Part shown: one piece after another, positions 38,687-48,739 of the stretch | Layout: the number at the start of each line of letters is the position of its first letter | How positions within the stretch are numbered: position 1 is the first letter of the stretch | NCBI RefSeq assembly: GCF_026309355.1 | Contig: NZ_JAPJZK010000001.1 | Span: 930,001 to 994,000 of the forward strand | Source: Spartinivicinus marinus | GTDB taxonomy: Bacteria; Pseudomonadota; Gammaproteobacteria; Pseudomonadales; Zooshikellaceae | Reading direction: 5' to 3' | DNA length: 64,000 nt | Translations under genes and position numbers: made by a program | Notes under the pieces: model-generated | Seen by the model: the letters and a program-made list of their open reading frames with translations, nothing else | Databases searched by the model: none | Told to the model about the DNA's origin: nothing

Positions 38687-39457
38687 TTATCTTTGCTTGA
38701 AAAATAGCGCTCTACTCATAAGCGGTTTACTGCCTAAATGCGGTGCTAATGCCATTCTAGCAATTCGCTTGGTTATTCCTTTTAGGGGCTTAGTCCATAC
38801 CTGCTGGATATCAAGCTGATGACTCACTGATTGAGCCTCTGTATTTAACCATGGCAAGCTGGCTAAAGTCAGTAAGTCACTACCAGAAAATAAGTTAGCC
38901 TCTGGCCTCTCAAGATAAGCCTGTTTTTTAGCAAGACAAAACCCCTGATCAGACAGAAAAACATAATTTGCTTTAGTAGTAATTTCATTACCGTCTGTAT
39001 CATATTCAAATGAAACGGCATAACCTAGTTCAGCTAGCAAGTTAAATTCAAATTGCCGGAGATACATTTCAATTTGCAGGGGATCTTCCTGTAAAACAGC
39101 CAGTGTCTTTTGGTAGTTGCAAAATAGTTGTGGGGAAGCCTCTTCAGCAGGCAATAATCTGATTAATAATTCATTCAAATACAGGCCACAGTAAAGTAAC
39201 TTGCCCAATAACGAATAGCGTAAGTCACTTAGCTCAACAGTTTTACCTGTTTTTAATTCTCCACTACCTTTCCAGGTTAACCAAAGCAACTGAAATGGTT
39301 GTAAAAAATGCTTAAAACTTGGCTGCTTTTTGGAGTTTTTACTGGTTTGGAAAACTATTCGCTGCAATCCTTGTTGCTTTGTGAAGACGATAGCAATTGA
39401 TTTATTATCTTGAAAAGGACGGGTATGTAGTACATACCCATCATCAGAAATAGTCAT
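38687..39457 (-). CDS. recO: DNA repair protein RecO
   Basis: Mediator loading RecA on SSB-coated gaps and annealing strands in the RecFOR pathway. 256 residues. N-terminal OB fold begins DDGYVLHTRPFQDNKSIAIVFT; the helical C-terminal part has LLYCGLYLNELLIRLLP and LRQFEFNLLAELGYAVSF, the RecO signature. No zinc cysteines, as usual in gammaproteobacteria. Directly downstream of era (12-base gap). In Pseudomonas pdxJ follows; here the next gene is the convergent gacS. Confidence 0.95.
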   Translation of the reverse strand: MTISDDGYVLHTRPFQDNKSIAIVFTKQQGLQRIVFQTSKNSKKQPSFKHFLQPFQLLWLTWKGSGELKTGKTVELSDLRYSLLGKLLYCGLYLNELLIRLLPAEEASPQLFCNYQKTLAVLQEDPLQIEMYLRQFEFNLLAELGYAVSFEYDTDGNEITTKANYVFLSDQGFCLAKKQAYLERPEANLFSGSDLLTLASLPWLNTEAQSVSHQLDIQQVWTKPLKGITKRIARMALAPHLGSKPLMSRALFFKQR

Positions 39458-39469
39458 AAAGAGCAGGCT

Positions 39470-40396
39470 TTAATCTGTTGTATAACCCAAACTATTCAGC
39501 GCACGCTCGTCATCAGACCAGCCACTTTTCACTTTTACCCACAAATTCAACATCACTTTATTATCGAACAGTTTTTCCATATCTATTCGAGCATCACGGC
39601 CAATCACTTTGATCTGCTCACCTTTTTTGCCTATCACAATGGCTTTTTGGCCTGCTTTTTCTACCAGTATTAAGGCACTAACCGTTATTAACTTGGGTTC
39701 AACTTGAAATTGCTCTATTTCTACAGTGATCTGATAGGGAATTTCATCCCCTAACTGTCGCATAACCTTTTCTCTAACAATCTCCGCTGCTAAAAATCGT
39801 GAACTACGATCAGTTATTTGGTCTTCATCATAAAAATGATGGCTTTTAGGCAAATAGTCACCCACTAGCAACTCTAAGCGATCAACATTGAGTCCAGTTT
39901 CTGCGGAAATAGGAACAATATCAGCAAAAGTCATTTTTTCACTTAGTAGAGAAATATGGGGTAAAAGCGCTGACTTATCTTTCAGCTGATCAACCTTATT
40001 CACAGCTAAAATCACTGGACAACGAAGATTACACACCTTATCCAATACCAGCTGGTCTTCATCCGTCCAAGCAGTTCGATCAACCACAAACACTACCACA
40101 TCCACACCTTGTAAAGCCGTGATAGCCGCTTTATTCATATATCGATTTAACGCTTTTTTATTTGCAAGGTGCAGTCCTGGGGTATCAACATAAACCGCCT
40201 GAGTAGTTGCCTCTGTTTTAATACCTAGAATTTGATGTCGAGTAGTCTGTGGTTTTTTAGAGGTAATGCTAAGCTTTTGTCCTAGTATTTGGTTAAGTAA
40301 AGTAGACTTACCAACATTAGGTCTCCCTACAATTGCAACAAAACCACAGTGCAACTCTTGATCTGAGGCTGAGTTTGAATTAGTGACCACTACCAT
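39470..40396 (-). CDS. era: GTPase Era
   Basis: Essential GTPase in 30S assembly that binds the 3' end of 16S rRNA. 308 residues: G1 GRPNVGKST at 24-32, G2 region [10 protein letters not shown]3 DTPGLH, G4 NKVD, then a KH domain with [12 protein letters not shown]. The start ATG 40396 (AGGAG upstream) overlaps the rnc 3' end by 17 bases, so the two are coupled. Standard rnc-era-recO order. Confidence 0.98.
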   Translation of the reverse strand: MVVVTNSNSASDQELHCGFVAIVGRPNVGKSTLLNQILGQKLSITSKKPQTTRHQILGIKTEATTQAVYVDTPGLHLANKKALNRYMNKAAITALQGVDVVVFVVDRTAWTDEDQLVLDKVCNLRCPVILAVNKVDQLKDKSALLPHISLLSEKMTFADIVPISAETGLNVDRLELLVGDYLPKSHHFYDEDQITDRSSRFLAAEIVREKVMRQLGDEIPYQITVEIEQFQVEPKLITVSALILVEKAGQKAIVIGKKGEQIKVIGRDARIDMEKLFDNKVMLNLWVKVKSGWSDDERALNSLGYTTD

Positions 40397-41069
40397 CTAC
40401 TCCTAGTTGTTGCAATGCATGACGTGCAGCTTCTTGCTCTGCTCCTCGACGACTGGAGCCAATACCCTTGGTCTTCCCAGCTAAACCTGCAACCACACAT
40501 TCAATCGTAAACGTCTGGTCATGAGCATCACCTTTAATATCGACCACCTCATATACTGGTAGCGCCAACTGCTTTGCTTGCAGATATTCTTGCAAGCGCG
40601 TTTTTGGGTCTTTTTGAGTATCTTCTAATGAAAGCTTTTCTAAACGAGGAGCAAACCAGGCTAAAACCCGCTCACGACAAGTATCCAACCCACTATCAAG
40701 ATAAATAGCGCCAATCAGTGCCTCTAGTGCATCAGCTAAAATAGACTCACGGCGAAAACCACCGCTTTTAAGCTCTCCAGACCCTAACCGCAAATAATCA
40801 CCTAAACCAAATTCTTTAGCTATTTTAGCTAGAGTGGCACCCCGTACTAACTTTGCACGTAGTCTACTTAGCTGACCTTCTTTGGCCTGAGGAAACTGCT
40901 GATAAAGTGCCTCAGCAATAATAAAGTTAACTATTGAGTCACCTAAAAACTCTAGACGTTCATTATTCCCACCTGCATAGCTCCTGTGGGTAAGTGCCAA
41001 CAGGAGTAGACTTTCATCCTCAAAGCTATAACCTAGCTTTCGAAATAGTGATTGGTTTACTTTTTTCAC
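40380..41069 (-). CDS. rnc: ribonuclease III
   Basis: Double-strand-specific RNase for rRNA and mRNA processing. 229 residues from GTG 41069, whose GTGA overlaps the stop of the DUF4845 gene; the frame is also open from a TTG at 41087. The catalytic signature [13 protein letters not shown] is followed by a second acidic segment ([15 protein letters not shown]) and a C-terminal dsRNA-binding domain ([11 protein letters not shown] to [14 protein letters not shown]). Start choice follows the coupled overlap and the E. coli N-terminus length. Confidence 0.96.
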   Translation of the reverse strand: MKKVNQSLFRKLGYSFEDESLLLLALTHRSYAGGNNERLEFLGDSIVNFIIAEALYQQFPQAKEGQLSRLRAKLVRGATLAKIAKEFGLGDYLRLGSGELKSGGFRRESILADALEALIGAIYLDSGLDTCRERVLAWFAPRLEKLSLEDTQKDPKTRLQEYLQAKQLALPVYEVVDIKGDAHDQTFTIECVVAGLAGKTKGIGSSRRGAEQEAARHALQQLGVDGSGH

Positions 41070-41440
41070 TCGGCTTTGATTTTCCAACTATTTTCAAATG
41101 TTAAAACTAAGTCGATATTTTTGACTAAGTGCTCTCGCTTTTCATATTTAAGGCTAGCGGTAAGAAAACCACCCTCTTTTTTAACAACCACATCTTTAAT
41201 GTGCACATCACGAATCATATTAGTGGTAAAGCCTTTTGAAATATAATCTCGCACTTTTCTGGGACTTGCTTTAGCAATATCAGGACGATCATCCAGTGAG
41301 TCAAATATATTTTGAATTGCATAATTATCAATATAAATGGGCGCTAGCTTCATTACTGTGACAACAACAAAACCACCTACACATAATGCTAAAAACCAAC
41401 CAAATGCAGTTAAGCCCAGCTGCGATTTTTTAAGTTTCAT
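41066..41440 (-). CDS. DUF4845 membrane-anchored protein
   Basis: 124 residues from ATG 41440 (a TTG two codons upstream is possible). One membrane helix (about 13-35) follows a [12 protein letters not shown] pilin-like N-terminus; the rest, with [16 protein letters not shown] and [17 protein letters not shown], is periplasmic. The family (DUF4845) is nearly always between lepB and rnc in Pseudomonas-like genomes, and its function is unknown. Its end overlaps the chosen rnc start by 4 bases. Confidence 0.85.
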   Translation of the reverse strand: MKLKKSQLGLTAFGWFLALCVGGFVVVTVMKLAPIYIDNYAIQNIFDSLDDRPDIAKASPRKVRDYISKGFTTNMIRDVHIKDVVVKKEGGFLTASLKYEKREHLVKNIDLVLTFENSWKIKAE

Positions 41441-41487
41441 ACCCAATAGCCCCTTAGTTTCTTATTAATTATTAGCCACTTACCAAA

Positions 41488-42306
41488 CTAGTTAATAGCT
41501 CCATTATTCTTAAAGCTAGGTAATTGCGTCCATTTTGGCCAGTGCATCCAAATAGCCACCGCTTTACCCACTATGTTCTCATCCGGAACAAACTTCCAAA
41601 AACGACTATCATTGCTATTGTCACGATTATCACCCATGACAAAATAGTGTCCTTCTGGCACTACCCACTCACCTTCCCCATCCTTTCTTGAAGCAGCCCC
41701 CAGGATTTTGCGAATAGTGTGCTTATTGTCATCAATTGTTTCTTCAAATACTTTATACGGACCTGTGCCAACATCAGTTCGTTTGGTAATAAATGACTCC
41801 TCTACCAGATTGCCATTGATATAGAGCTTTTTATCGTCATATTTGATGGTATCACCAGGTAAACCAATTACCCGCTTAATAAAGTTAATGTCGTCTCCTG
41901 GCTTGATAAATACCATCACATCACCCCGTTGCGGATCACCAACATCAATCACTTTAGTTCCAATAACGGGTAGCCTGATGCCATAGGCAAATTTATTGAC
42001 TAAAATAAAGTCGCCAATATCAAGTGTTGGTTTCATTGAGCCTGATGGTATTTGAAACGGTTCATATAAAAATGAGCGTAATACCAGCACAATAAATAAC
42101 ACAGGAAATACTGATTTAGCTGTTTCAATACCCACAGGCTCTTTCTGCAAACCAGCCACAACCTCATGGTCTTCAGTCGTTACGGTTGTGCGGTATTGCT
42201 CTACTGCTAATTTTCTTTTTGGTAGCAGCACTAACACATCCACCAGGTATATAAGACCTGTGCCAAATACCAGTAACACTAATATCAGAGGGAAATTGAT
42301 ATCCAT
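41488..42306 (-). CDS. lepB: signal peptidase I
   Basis: Inner-membrane serine protease removing Sec/Tat signal peptides. 272 residues with two membrane helices at 5-25 and about 62-80. The catalytic dyad is Ser90 (PSGSMKPTL) and Lys144 (DINFIKRVIGLPGD); box E is GHYFVMGDNRDNSNDSR. Placed 6 bases after lepA, so the two are co-transcribed, the standard order. Confidence 0.98.
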   Translation of the reverse strand: MDINFPLILVLLVFGTGLIYLVDVLVLLPKRKLAVEQYRTTVTTEDHEVVAGLQKEPVGIETAKSVFPVLFIVLVLRSFLYEPFQIPSGSMKPTLDIGDFILVNKFAYGIRLPVIGTKVIDVGDPQRGDVMVFIKPGDDINFIKRVIGLPGDTIKYDDKKLYINGNLVEESFITKRTDVGTGPYKVFEETIDDNKHTIRKILGAASRKDGEGEWVVPEGHYFVMGDNRDNSNDSRFWKFVPDENIVGKAVAIWMHWPKWTQLPSFKNNGAIN

Positions 42307-42312
42307 ATAATC

Positions 42313-44112
42313 CTACTTATCAACTTTTAACACCGCTAGAAAGGCATCTTGGGGGATTTCTACCTTTCCTACTTGTTTCATCCGCTTTTTACCTGCTTTT
42401 TGCTTTTCAAGCAGTTTTCGTTTACGACTAACGTCACCACCATAACATTTAGCTGTCACATTTTTACGCAATGCTTTAACCGTTTGCCGAGCAATAATGT
42501 GTCCACCAATAGCCGCCTGGATAGCAACATCAAACATTTGCCGAGGAATAATTTCTTTCATTTTTTCACATAAATCACGCCCCCGACGCATTGAATGCTC
42601 TTTATGAACAATCAAAGCCAAAGCATCTACTTTCTCACCATTGATTAAAATATCCAGCTTAACCAAATCAGATGCTTCAAAACGATCGAAAGTATAGTCT
42701 AATGAGGCAAATCCTCGGCTCACTGACTTTAATCGATCAAAAAAGTCTAACACGACCTCACTCATGGGCAGCTCATAGGATAACGACACTTGTCCACCCA
42801 CAAACTGCATATCTTTTTGCACCCCGCGCTTTTCAACACACAGACTAATGACGTTACCTAAATAGTCTTGTGGCACCAAAATATTGGCTATCACAATTGG
42901 CTCACGCATTTCCTGAACACTGGAAGGGTCAGGCAATTTAGAAGGGTTATCCACCATCACAATAGAGCTATCTTTCATTTCCAGCTCATAGATAACCGTG
43001 GGTGCAGTGGTAATCAGGTCTAGATCATATTCTCGCTCAAGCCGCTCCTGGATAATTTCCATATGCAGCATACCCAGAAACCCACAGCGGAAGCCAAAGC
43101 CCAACGCATCGGACGTTTCTGGCTCATAAAATAATGAGGCATCATTCAGTGTTAATTTAGCCAGTGCATCTCTAAATGACTCATAATCATCCGATACAAC
43201 AGGAAACAGACCAGCATATACTTGTGGTTTTACCTTTTGGAATCCAGGTAAGGGGGCCACTTCTGGGGTTTTTATTAAGGCGAGGGTATCTCCTACAGGT
43301 GCACCATGAATGTCTTTAATACCAGCGACAACATAGCCTACTTCACCCGCTTTTAGCACACCCGTAGTTGTTCGTTTTGGAGTAAAAATCCCTATATCAT
43401 CAACGACATGACTGGCTCCTGTAGACTTGACCAGCATTTTATCGCCTTTTTTCAGCTGTCCCTGTTTCACCCGAACTAATGAAACAATGCCTAAGTAATT
43501 GTCAAACCATGAGTCAATGATCAGTGCTTGCAGCGGTGCATCAATATCACCTTCAGGTGCAGGAACCAGTTCTACCAATCGCTCCAATACATCTTCAATA
43601 CCCAAACCACTTTTTGCACTACAACGTACTGCATCAGTAGCATCAATACCAATAATGTCTTCTATTTCCTGGGCTACTCGCTCTGGCTCAGCTTGCGGTA
43701 GATCCATCTTATTGAGTACTGGTACTACCTCAAGCCCTTGCTCAATAGCGGTATAACAGTTAGCTACTGATTGAGCCTCTACCCCTTGCGCTGCATCCAC
43801 CACTAACAATGCACCTTCACAAGCTGAAAGCGACCGGGAAACCTCATAAGAGAAGTCAACATGACCTGGCGTATCAATAAAGTTTAACTGATAGGCTTTG
43901 CCATCTTTTGACTGATAAGGCAATGTGACACTTTGCGCCTTAATGGTAATGCCTCGCTCACGCTCTAAATCCATTGAGTCGAGCACTTGCTCAGCCATTT
44001 CTCGCTCAGTAAGTCCACCACAAAGCTGGATAAAGCGATCAGCTATGGTAGATTTCCCATGGTCGATATGGGCGATAATAGAAAAATTACGAATATGACT
44101 TAAATCACTCAC
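42313..44112 (-). CDS. lepA: elongation factor 4 (LepA)
   Basis: Ribosomal back-translocase GTPase; 599 residues like E. coli LepA. P-loop AHIDHGKST at 14-22, RGITIKAQ switch, [14 protein letters not shown], and the LepA-specific C-terminal domain with [28 protein letters not shown] split by normal family residues and ending [23 protein letters not shown] in the usual basic region. First gene of the lepA-lepB unit; separated from mucD by a hairpin. Confidence 0.98.
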   Translation of the reverse strand: MSDLSHIRNFSIIAHIDHGKSTIADRFIQLCGGLTEREMAEQVLDSMDLERERGITIKAQSVTLPYQSKDGKAYQLNFIDTPGHVDFSYEVSRSLSACEGALLVVDAAQGVEAQSVANCYTAIEQGLEVVPVLNKMDLPQAEPERVAQEIEDIIGIDATDAVRCSAKSGLGIEDVLERLVELVPAPEGDIDAPLQALIIDSWFDNYLGIVSLVRVKQGQLKKGDKMLVKSTGASHVVDDIGIFTPKRTTTGVLKAGEVGYVVAGIKDIHGAPVGDTLALIKTPEVAPLPGFQKVKPQVYAGLFPVVSDDYESFRDALAKLTLNDASLFYEPETSDALGFGFRCGFLGMLHMEIIQERLEREYDLDLITTAPTVIYELEMKDSSIVMVDNPSKLPDPSSVQEMREPIVIANILVPQDYLGNVISLCVEKRGVQKDMQFVGGQVSLSYELPMSEVVLDFFDRLKSVSRGFASLDYTFDRFEASDLVKLDILINGEKVDALALIVHKEHSMRRGRDLCEKMKEIIPRQMFDVAIQAAIGGHIIARQTVKALRKNVTAKCYGGDVSRKRKLLEKQKAGKKRMKQVGKVEIPQDAFLAVLKVDK

Positions 44113-44266
44113 GATGTATTCTACACATAATGCTAATGATGCATCCTGGAAAAGGCTGCATTACTAAGTAGTTATAACAGACAAAGCCGATTGCTCAGCG
44201 GTTAATTTGGCGGGTAGTTTAGCCCATTAGTGGCAGGGCTGTCATGTAACAGCAAGAGATATAGTC

Positions 44267-44294
44267 TGTCAGGGCAATAGATTTTGCCCTGACA
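44267..44294 (-). terminator. hairpin terminating the rpoE-mucD unit
   Basis: TGTCAGGGCAA and TTGCCCTGACA form a perfect 11-bp stem with a 6-base loop, 15 bases after the mucD stop. The following minus-strand bases GACTATATCTC are not a T-run, so termination may be partial. Confidence 0.6.
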
Positions 44295-44308
44295 TAATTA
44301 GCTAATAC

Positions 44309-45715
44309 CTACTCTGTTAATTTAAAAGTGATATAGCCTGGCCGAGCATTTCTTACCAGCCGCATTGAGACTGAGCGATTAGTAGGCAGCTTAGCCATTA
44401 TTTGTTTAAAGTCACGTACTGAATTTACTGGCTGATTGTGGAGATCAGTAATGATATCACCCCGACGGATGCCCACTGAGCTAGCAGGTCCAACTAATAC
44501 GCCAGTAACAATGACACCATTACTTACTTCATACTTGCGCTTTTGCTCATCAGTCAGGTCTTCCACCTGCAAGCCTAGCCGGTTGCCAGATTTAGCTGGT
44601 ACTGGAGTATGAGCTTTCCCTTTTTCATCGGGTAGCTCTCCGATAGTCACATCTAAAGTAATCTCATTACCCTGGCGAACCACTTCAACAGGCACTTTTT
44701 TACCTACCGGTGTTTGCCCTACCGCATGAGGTAAGTCAGCTGACACATCAATTTCTCTTTCAGCAAACTGGGTAATAATATCCCCTGGTTTAAACCCAGC
44801 CTCATCAGCAGGACCTTCTGGTAAAACTTCAGCAACAAGAGCGCCATGGGGCTTATCTAAACCAAATGACTCGGCCAAATCCTTATTTACATCCTGAATA
44901 TAAACACCCAGCCAGCCACGACTTACATAGCCTTTATCTTTTAGCTGAGAAACCACATTCATTACAACATCAATGGGAATGGCAAATGAAAGCCCCATAA
45001 ATCCACCAGAACGAGTGAATATCTGCGAATTCACGCCAATTACTTTGCCATCCATGTCAAATAAAGGCCCACCTGAATTACCTGGGTTAATAGCAACGTC
45101 TGTTTGAATAAAAGGCACATAGTTTTCACTTGGCAAGCTACGATTAATTGCACTGATAATCCCTGCGGTTACTGAGTAGTCAAACCCAAAAGGTGAACCG
45201 ATAGCAATCACCCATTGCCCTGGCTTTAAATTATCGGTTGTACCCAGCTCAACGGTTGGTAAGTTTTTAGCCTTAATTTTAAGCAGGGCCAAATCAGAGC
45301 GTTTATCTGCTCCGATCAGCTTGGCTTCTAATTCTCTGCGATCACTCAGCCGAACAATAATTTGATCAGCGCCTTTGACCACGTGATTATTCGTTAAAAT
45401 ATAACCATCTTCTGAGATAATAAATCCAGACCCCAACGACTGTGGCCTTGGCTTTCCACCTGGAGCGGGTCGCTGAGGATGAGGTCGACCAAAAAACTCT
45501 TGAAAAATATCAGGTATTTCATCATCAGGAAAATAGTAGCGATTCATTCGGTTCTGTTTCGGCAGCTGCAGCGTACTAATATTAACTACCGCAGGCGAAG
45601 CCTCTTCTACTAACTCCGTAAACTCAGGTAAAGACTTTGCGTAAGCGGTTAGTTGAACCGTTATAAACAGTGCAAAGATTGCTGTTGATTGTTTAAGCCA
45701 AGATCTCACTTTCAT
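44309..45715 (-). CDS. mucD: periplasmic serine protease MucD (DegP/HtrA family)
   Basis: Periplasmic protease/chaperone controlling misfolded envelope proteins and damping sigma-E signalling. 468 residues: signal peptide (1-27, ending AYA), catalytic triad His111 (TNNHVVKG), Asp141 (RSDLALLK) and Ser214 (GNSGGP), then two PDZ domains (about 255-345 and 365-455). Last gene of the algU-mucABCD-type cluster, 60 bases after rseC, as in Pseudomonas. The Arg/Pro-rich loop before the triad (GRPHPQRPAPGGKPRP) is slightly long. Confidence 0.96.
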   Translation of the reverse strand: MKVRSWLKQSTAIFALFITVQLTAYAKSLPEFTELVEEASPAVVNISTLQLPKQNRMNRYYFPDDEIPDIFQEFFGRPHPQRPAPGGKPRPQSLGSGFIISEDGYILTNNHVVKGADQIIVRLSDRRELEAKLIGADKRSDLALLKIKAKNLPTVELGTTDNLKPGQWVIAIGSPFGFDYSVTAGIISAINRSLPSENYVPFIQTDVAINPGNSGGPLFDMDGKVIGVNSQIFTRSGGFMGLSFAIPIDVVMNVVSQLKDKGYVSRGWLGVYIQDVNKDLAESFGLDKPHGALVAEVLPEGPADEAGFKPGDIITQFAEREIDVSADLPHAVGQTPVGKKVPVEVVRQGNEITLDVTIGELPDEKGKAHTPVPAKSGNRLGLQVEDLTDEQKRKYEVSNGVIVTGVLVGPASSVGIRRGDIITDLHNQPVNSVRDFKQIMAKLPTNRSVSMRLVRNARPGYITFKLTE

Positions 45716-45775
45716 AAAAAATTTAATCCCTTCGCTAAGAGTTTGTTATTAACCTAATGTCTTAAAGTGTTAGCT

Positions 45776-46258
45776 TTATAAGGAAGTCACTAATGGGCTT
45801 TCAGTGTCTTGAATAGGCACCAAAACCTTTAGCACTGACGGCTCCAGTGATTGTTGAAAAGATGTTTTATTAATAATTTTTCGTAACAAATAAAAACTCA
45901 GAAACAAACTGACAAAACCAAATAGGATAGTGACCTGCTCTTGATAGCCTTGCCACTTCAGTAGCCAGCAGGTAAACAACATAAATACCAAAGGTAATAA
46001 ATAAACTAACAATGAACCCTTAACTAAGGTATTTTCAGGAATTCCAATAACAACTGCATCGCCCACTTGCAGAGAATAATCGCTTCTCACCTTAATAGAG
46101 GAAGCAGAAACAACTTGTCTAGACGGCAGTTTATTTAACAGCTTATGGCCACAACCTTTATTTGCAGCACATTGGCCACATACTGATTGCTGTTGAGTTT
46201 CAACCCAAACACCACCACTTTTATCAATAGCTGTTACAATTCCGTGCTCTTCAACCAT
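45776..46258 (-). CDS. rseC: sigma-E regulatory protein RseC (MucC)
   Basis: 160-residue inner-membrane protein. N-terminal cysteine-rich segment CGQCAANKGCGH (four Cys) after HGIVTAIDKSGGVWVET; a soluble strand domain; then two helices (about 90-107 and 112-132). RseC/MucC proteins affect sigma-E activity and SoxR reduction. Interestingly for the latter, the Rsx complex is encoded elsewhere in this window. Lies between rseB and mucD. Confidence 0.92.
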   Translation of the reverse strand: MVEEHGIVTAIDKSGGVWVETQQQSVCGQCAANKGCGHKLLNKLPSRQVVSASSIKVRSDYSLQVGDAVVIGIPENTLVKGSLLVYLLPLVFMLFTCWLLKWQGYQEQVTILFGFVSLFLSFYLLRKIINKTSFQQSLEPSVLKVLVPIQDTESPLVTSL

Positions 46259-46348
46259 TAATAACTAAACCAACTGTATTTAAACCTATTATGATAGTCC
46301 AATCGCCACGATAGTTAATTATGTAACCCATTATTAAACTTTAGACGG

Positions 46349-47377
46349 CTATTGGCTTATAGAAACAGCTCTTCCTTTCTGCAACTTTACTGACATTGCA
46401 ATACGTTCAGCTGCCACCAAAGGAAGTTCACCCACTACTGTAATTAAAAACTCACCTTGTTCAAATGACAATACTTTAGTAAACGCAGTAATCGCACCTT
46501 CTCGTTTAATGACTGATACAGCATTCGTAGGTTTTGCCTCAACAAAAATAGAGAAGCCTGCAAGACCATCAGTATACATCAATGACTCAACTGCTTTTTT
46601 GGTCACAGGGCTGTGCTGTTGATTACGACGAAATAACTCAAACCCAGGAGGAACCCAATTAACATACCAATTTTCACTGTCACCTGGCTTGCCATTAGCT
46701 TTATTGAAAGCTTTGGATACGATAACTTTTTCTGACTTAATAGACCCCTTTAAAGAGGTAACCAGTTTGGTTTCAGGGATTTCATGCCCAATTTCAAGGG
46801 AAGTAAACTGAAGTCGCTCTAGCATTTCCCCTTTTCGGTTAAGTAAGACCAGCTTTAACAGTAAAGATGAGGCCTCGTCTAACCATATTTCATAGCCATA
46901 GCGAAACTCATCCTTGGGCTGAACCAAAACGACAACTGCCTCTCGACCGGCTACCCGACCTTTACCTGCTACTTTTAAACTGTAATGTTCGGCTAGTTTA
47001 TTTGGATTCTCACTAAGAATCCTCCCAAATGCTAATGGAGAGTCACCACGCTCAAAGCGAATCACTTCATTATCAGCATTGATACAAACTACCTTATTAC
47101 CATCTCGCACAACTTCTCGTTTGGGTCCATCCAAAAACACCAGCCGCTCTCTTTCTTGACCATCGGTTACAGAATGAGTAATAGCAATACTGTTCAAGCC
47201 TTGGCTGTGCTGATAAATAAACTGCCCTTCATAATTTAATTCACGAAATGCTTTAGTCATTCCTGTCAACCATTGTGCAGCTGACAGGCCTGTTTCCGCT
47301 AAAATATTGCCACTTGATCCAATCAATAATGAAAAAGCTAGCCACGAGGTAGCTCGACTCCAATACCGCTTTTTCAT
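46349..47377 (-). CDS. rseB: sigma-E regulatory protein RseB (MucB)
   Basis: Periplasmic protein that binds RseA and senses mislocalised lipids. 342 residues from ATG 47377, one base after the rseA stop; a TTG five codons upstream would overlap rseA. Signal peptide ends near LAETG. The LolA-like N-terminal domain has FRELNYEGQFIYQHSQGL and EIWLDEASSLLLKLVLLNR; the C-terminal domain includes GDSENWYVNWVPPGFELFRR and YTDGLAGFSIFVE, both family hallmarks. Confidence 0.95.
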   Translation of the reverse strand: MKKRYWSRATSWLAFSLLIGSSGNILAETGLSAAQWLTGMTKAFRELNYEGQFIYQHSQGLNSIAITHSVTDGQERERLVFLDGPKREVVRDGNKVVCINADNEVIRFERGDSPLAFGRILSENPNKLAEHYSLKVAGKGRVAGREAVVVLVQPKDEFRYGYEIWLDEASSLLLKLVLLNRKGEMLERLQFTSLEIGHEIPETKLVTSLKGSIKSEKVIVSKAFNKANGKPGDSENWYVNWVPPGFELFRRNQQHSPVTKKAVESLMYTDGLAGFSIFVEAKPTNAVSVIKREGAITAFTKVLSFEQGEFLITVVGELPLVAAERIAMSVKLQKGRAVSISQ

Positions 47378-47378
47378 A

Positions 47379-48050
47379 CTACTGAGTCTCAAATTTATCT
47401 ACTCGGGCAAATGGTAAAATACCTTGACCATTAGTAAGCGTTGAGTGCTCAGCATGCTGCATCAAATAAGACTGAATGCGAGTTTGCGTTGCTTGGTCAA
47501 TTGTTTGCTGAGGAAATAGCCGAGGAGAATTCACAGCAGACTGCTGAACAACCGAGACAGGCGTTACCGCTTGTGGCGATGATGCTAACTGTGGCCCAGT
47601 ATTAAAAGCAGGTGCTGTGTATTTTGCATTAGTTTCCGCTGCTCGCTCTTGATCAGTGACAGCAAGTTGTTGTCCTGGCTGCTCTATTTGCTCAGTCTGG
47701 AATACCTGTACGCCTACTACTACAGCAAAGGCAACAGATGCAGCAACGGCAACACTGGCTAAAGGTTGCAACCAACGTCCCACCATAGTTTTTTCAGCTC
47801 CACTCTCAGAGCTAGCTTGTAACGCTGGCTCCTCCTTTATGGCAGCACTCACCGCAGAGGAAATATCAATGGAGGAAAACTGATGTGTTTCATGTCGCAT
47901 GGCCTCACCAATCAGGTGGTACCGAAATGATGTTTGCCTAACCTCATCATTTTCTTGCGACTGTTTAAGCAGTCGGTGTGTTTCTAACTCACTGGCCTCA
48001 CCATCGATGAATGCGGACAATGACTCGCACAAACGTTCATCTTGATTCAT
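47379..48050 (-). CDS. rseA: anti-sigma-E factor RseA (MucA)
   Basis: Holds RpoE at the membrane until proteolysis. 223 residues from ATG 48050 (GAGGTG upstream; a GTG start four codons earlier is possible). The cytoplasmic N-terminus ERLCESLSAFIDGEASELETHRLLKQ is the RseA_N/sigma-binding part; one membrane helix at about 100-118 (VAVAASVAFAVVVGVQVF); a Gln/Ala-rich periplasmic tail. Order rpoE-rseA-rseB-rseC-mucD is fully conserved. Confidence 0.94.
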   Translation of the reverse strand: MNQDERLCESLSAFIDGEASELETHRLLKQSQENDEVRQTSFRYHLIGEAMRHETHQFSSIDISSAVSAAIKEEPALQASSESGAEKTMVGRWLQPLASVAVAASVAFAVVVGVQVFQTEQIEQPGQQLAVTDQERAAETNAKYTAPAFNTGPQLASSPQAVTPVSVVQQSAVNSPRLFPQQTIDQATQTRIQSYLMQHAEHSTLTNGQGILPFARVDKFETQ

Positions 48051-48154
48051 GAGGCACCTCACAAGAATAGCTATATTTTTGTCGCATTTCTTTCTCTTTC
48101 ATGCCTAACTTTAAATAGCTTAACTTCAATAATCTCAAACCAATTATTAAAACA

Positions 48155-48739
48155 TTAAGCTTGGTTAACTAATGGCCTAATTTGTTTATCAATTGCTTCC
48201 CTTGCACGAAAAATTCGTGACCGCACTGTCCCGACGGGACACTGCATAACTTCAGCAATTTCTTCATAACTTAAGCCATCAAATTCTCGTAATGTCACCG
48301 CTGTTCTTAGGTCATCTGGCAAGCCCGCAATTGCCTTATAGACCACTTTTTCTACTTCATCACGAAAAAGCCGATTTTCTGGTGATTCAATATCTTTAAG
48401 AGGATTTTGTCCTTCAAAGTACTCAGCATCCTCAGTATCAACATCAGTATCAGGTGGACGCCGCCCCTTGGATACTAAGTGATTTTTTGCTGTATTGATC
48501 GCAATTCGATACAACCAAGTATAAAATGCGCTGTCTCCTCTGAATTTATCAAGTGCTCGGTAAGCTTTGATAAACGCTTCTTGAGCAACATCCTGAACTT
48601 CCTGATGATCATGAATATAACGACTAACCAGTCCCAGGATTTTGTGCTGGTATTTCATTACCAACATATCAAAAGCACGCTTATCCCCCTGTTGCACTCG
48701 CTCAACTAATTGCTGATCCGAGTCTTGCGTACTTACCAT
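48155..48739 (-). CDS. rpoE: RNA polymerase sigma factor RpoE (AlgU)
   Basis: ECF sigma factor for envelope stress. 194 residues from ATG 48739 with a very good GGGGAGG; a GTG two codons earlier also fits. Region 2 has QVAQEAFIKAYRALDKF-like residues and FYTWLYRIAINTAKNHL; region 4 has DGLSYEEIAEVMQCPVGTVRSRIFRARE. First gene of the envelope-stress cluster. A possible sigma-E-type promoter (autoregulation) lies 350 bases upstream. Confidence 0.97.
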   Translation of the reverse strand: MVSTQDSDQQLVERVQQGDKRAFDMLVMKYQHKILGLVSRYIHDHQEVQDVAQEAFIKAYRALDKFRGDSAFYTWLYRIAINTAKNHLVSKGRRPPDTDVDTEDAEYFEGQNPLKDIESPENRLFRDEVEKVVYKAIAGLPDDLRTAVTLREFDGLSYEEIAEVMQCPVGTVRSRIFRAREAIDKQIRPLVNQA

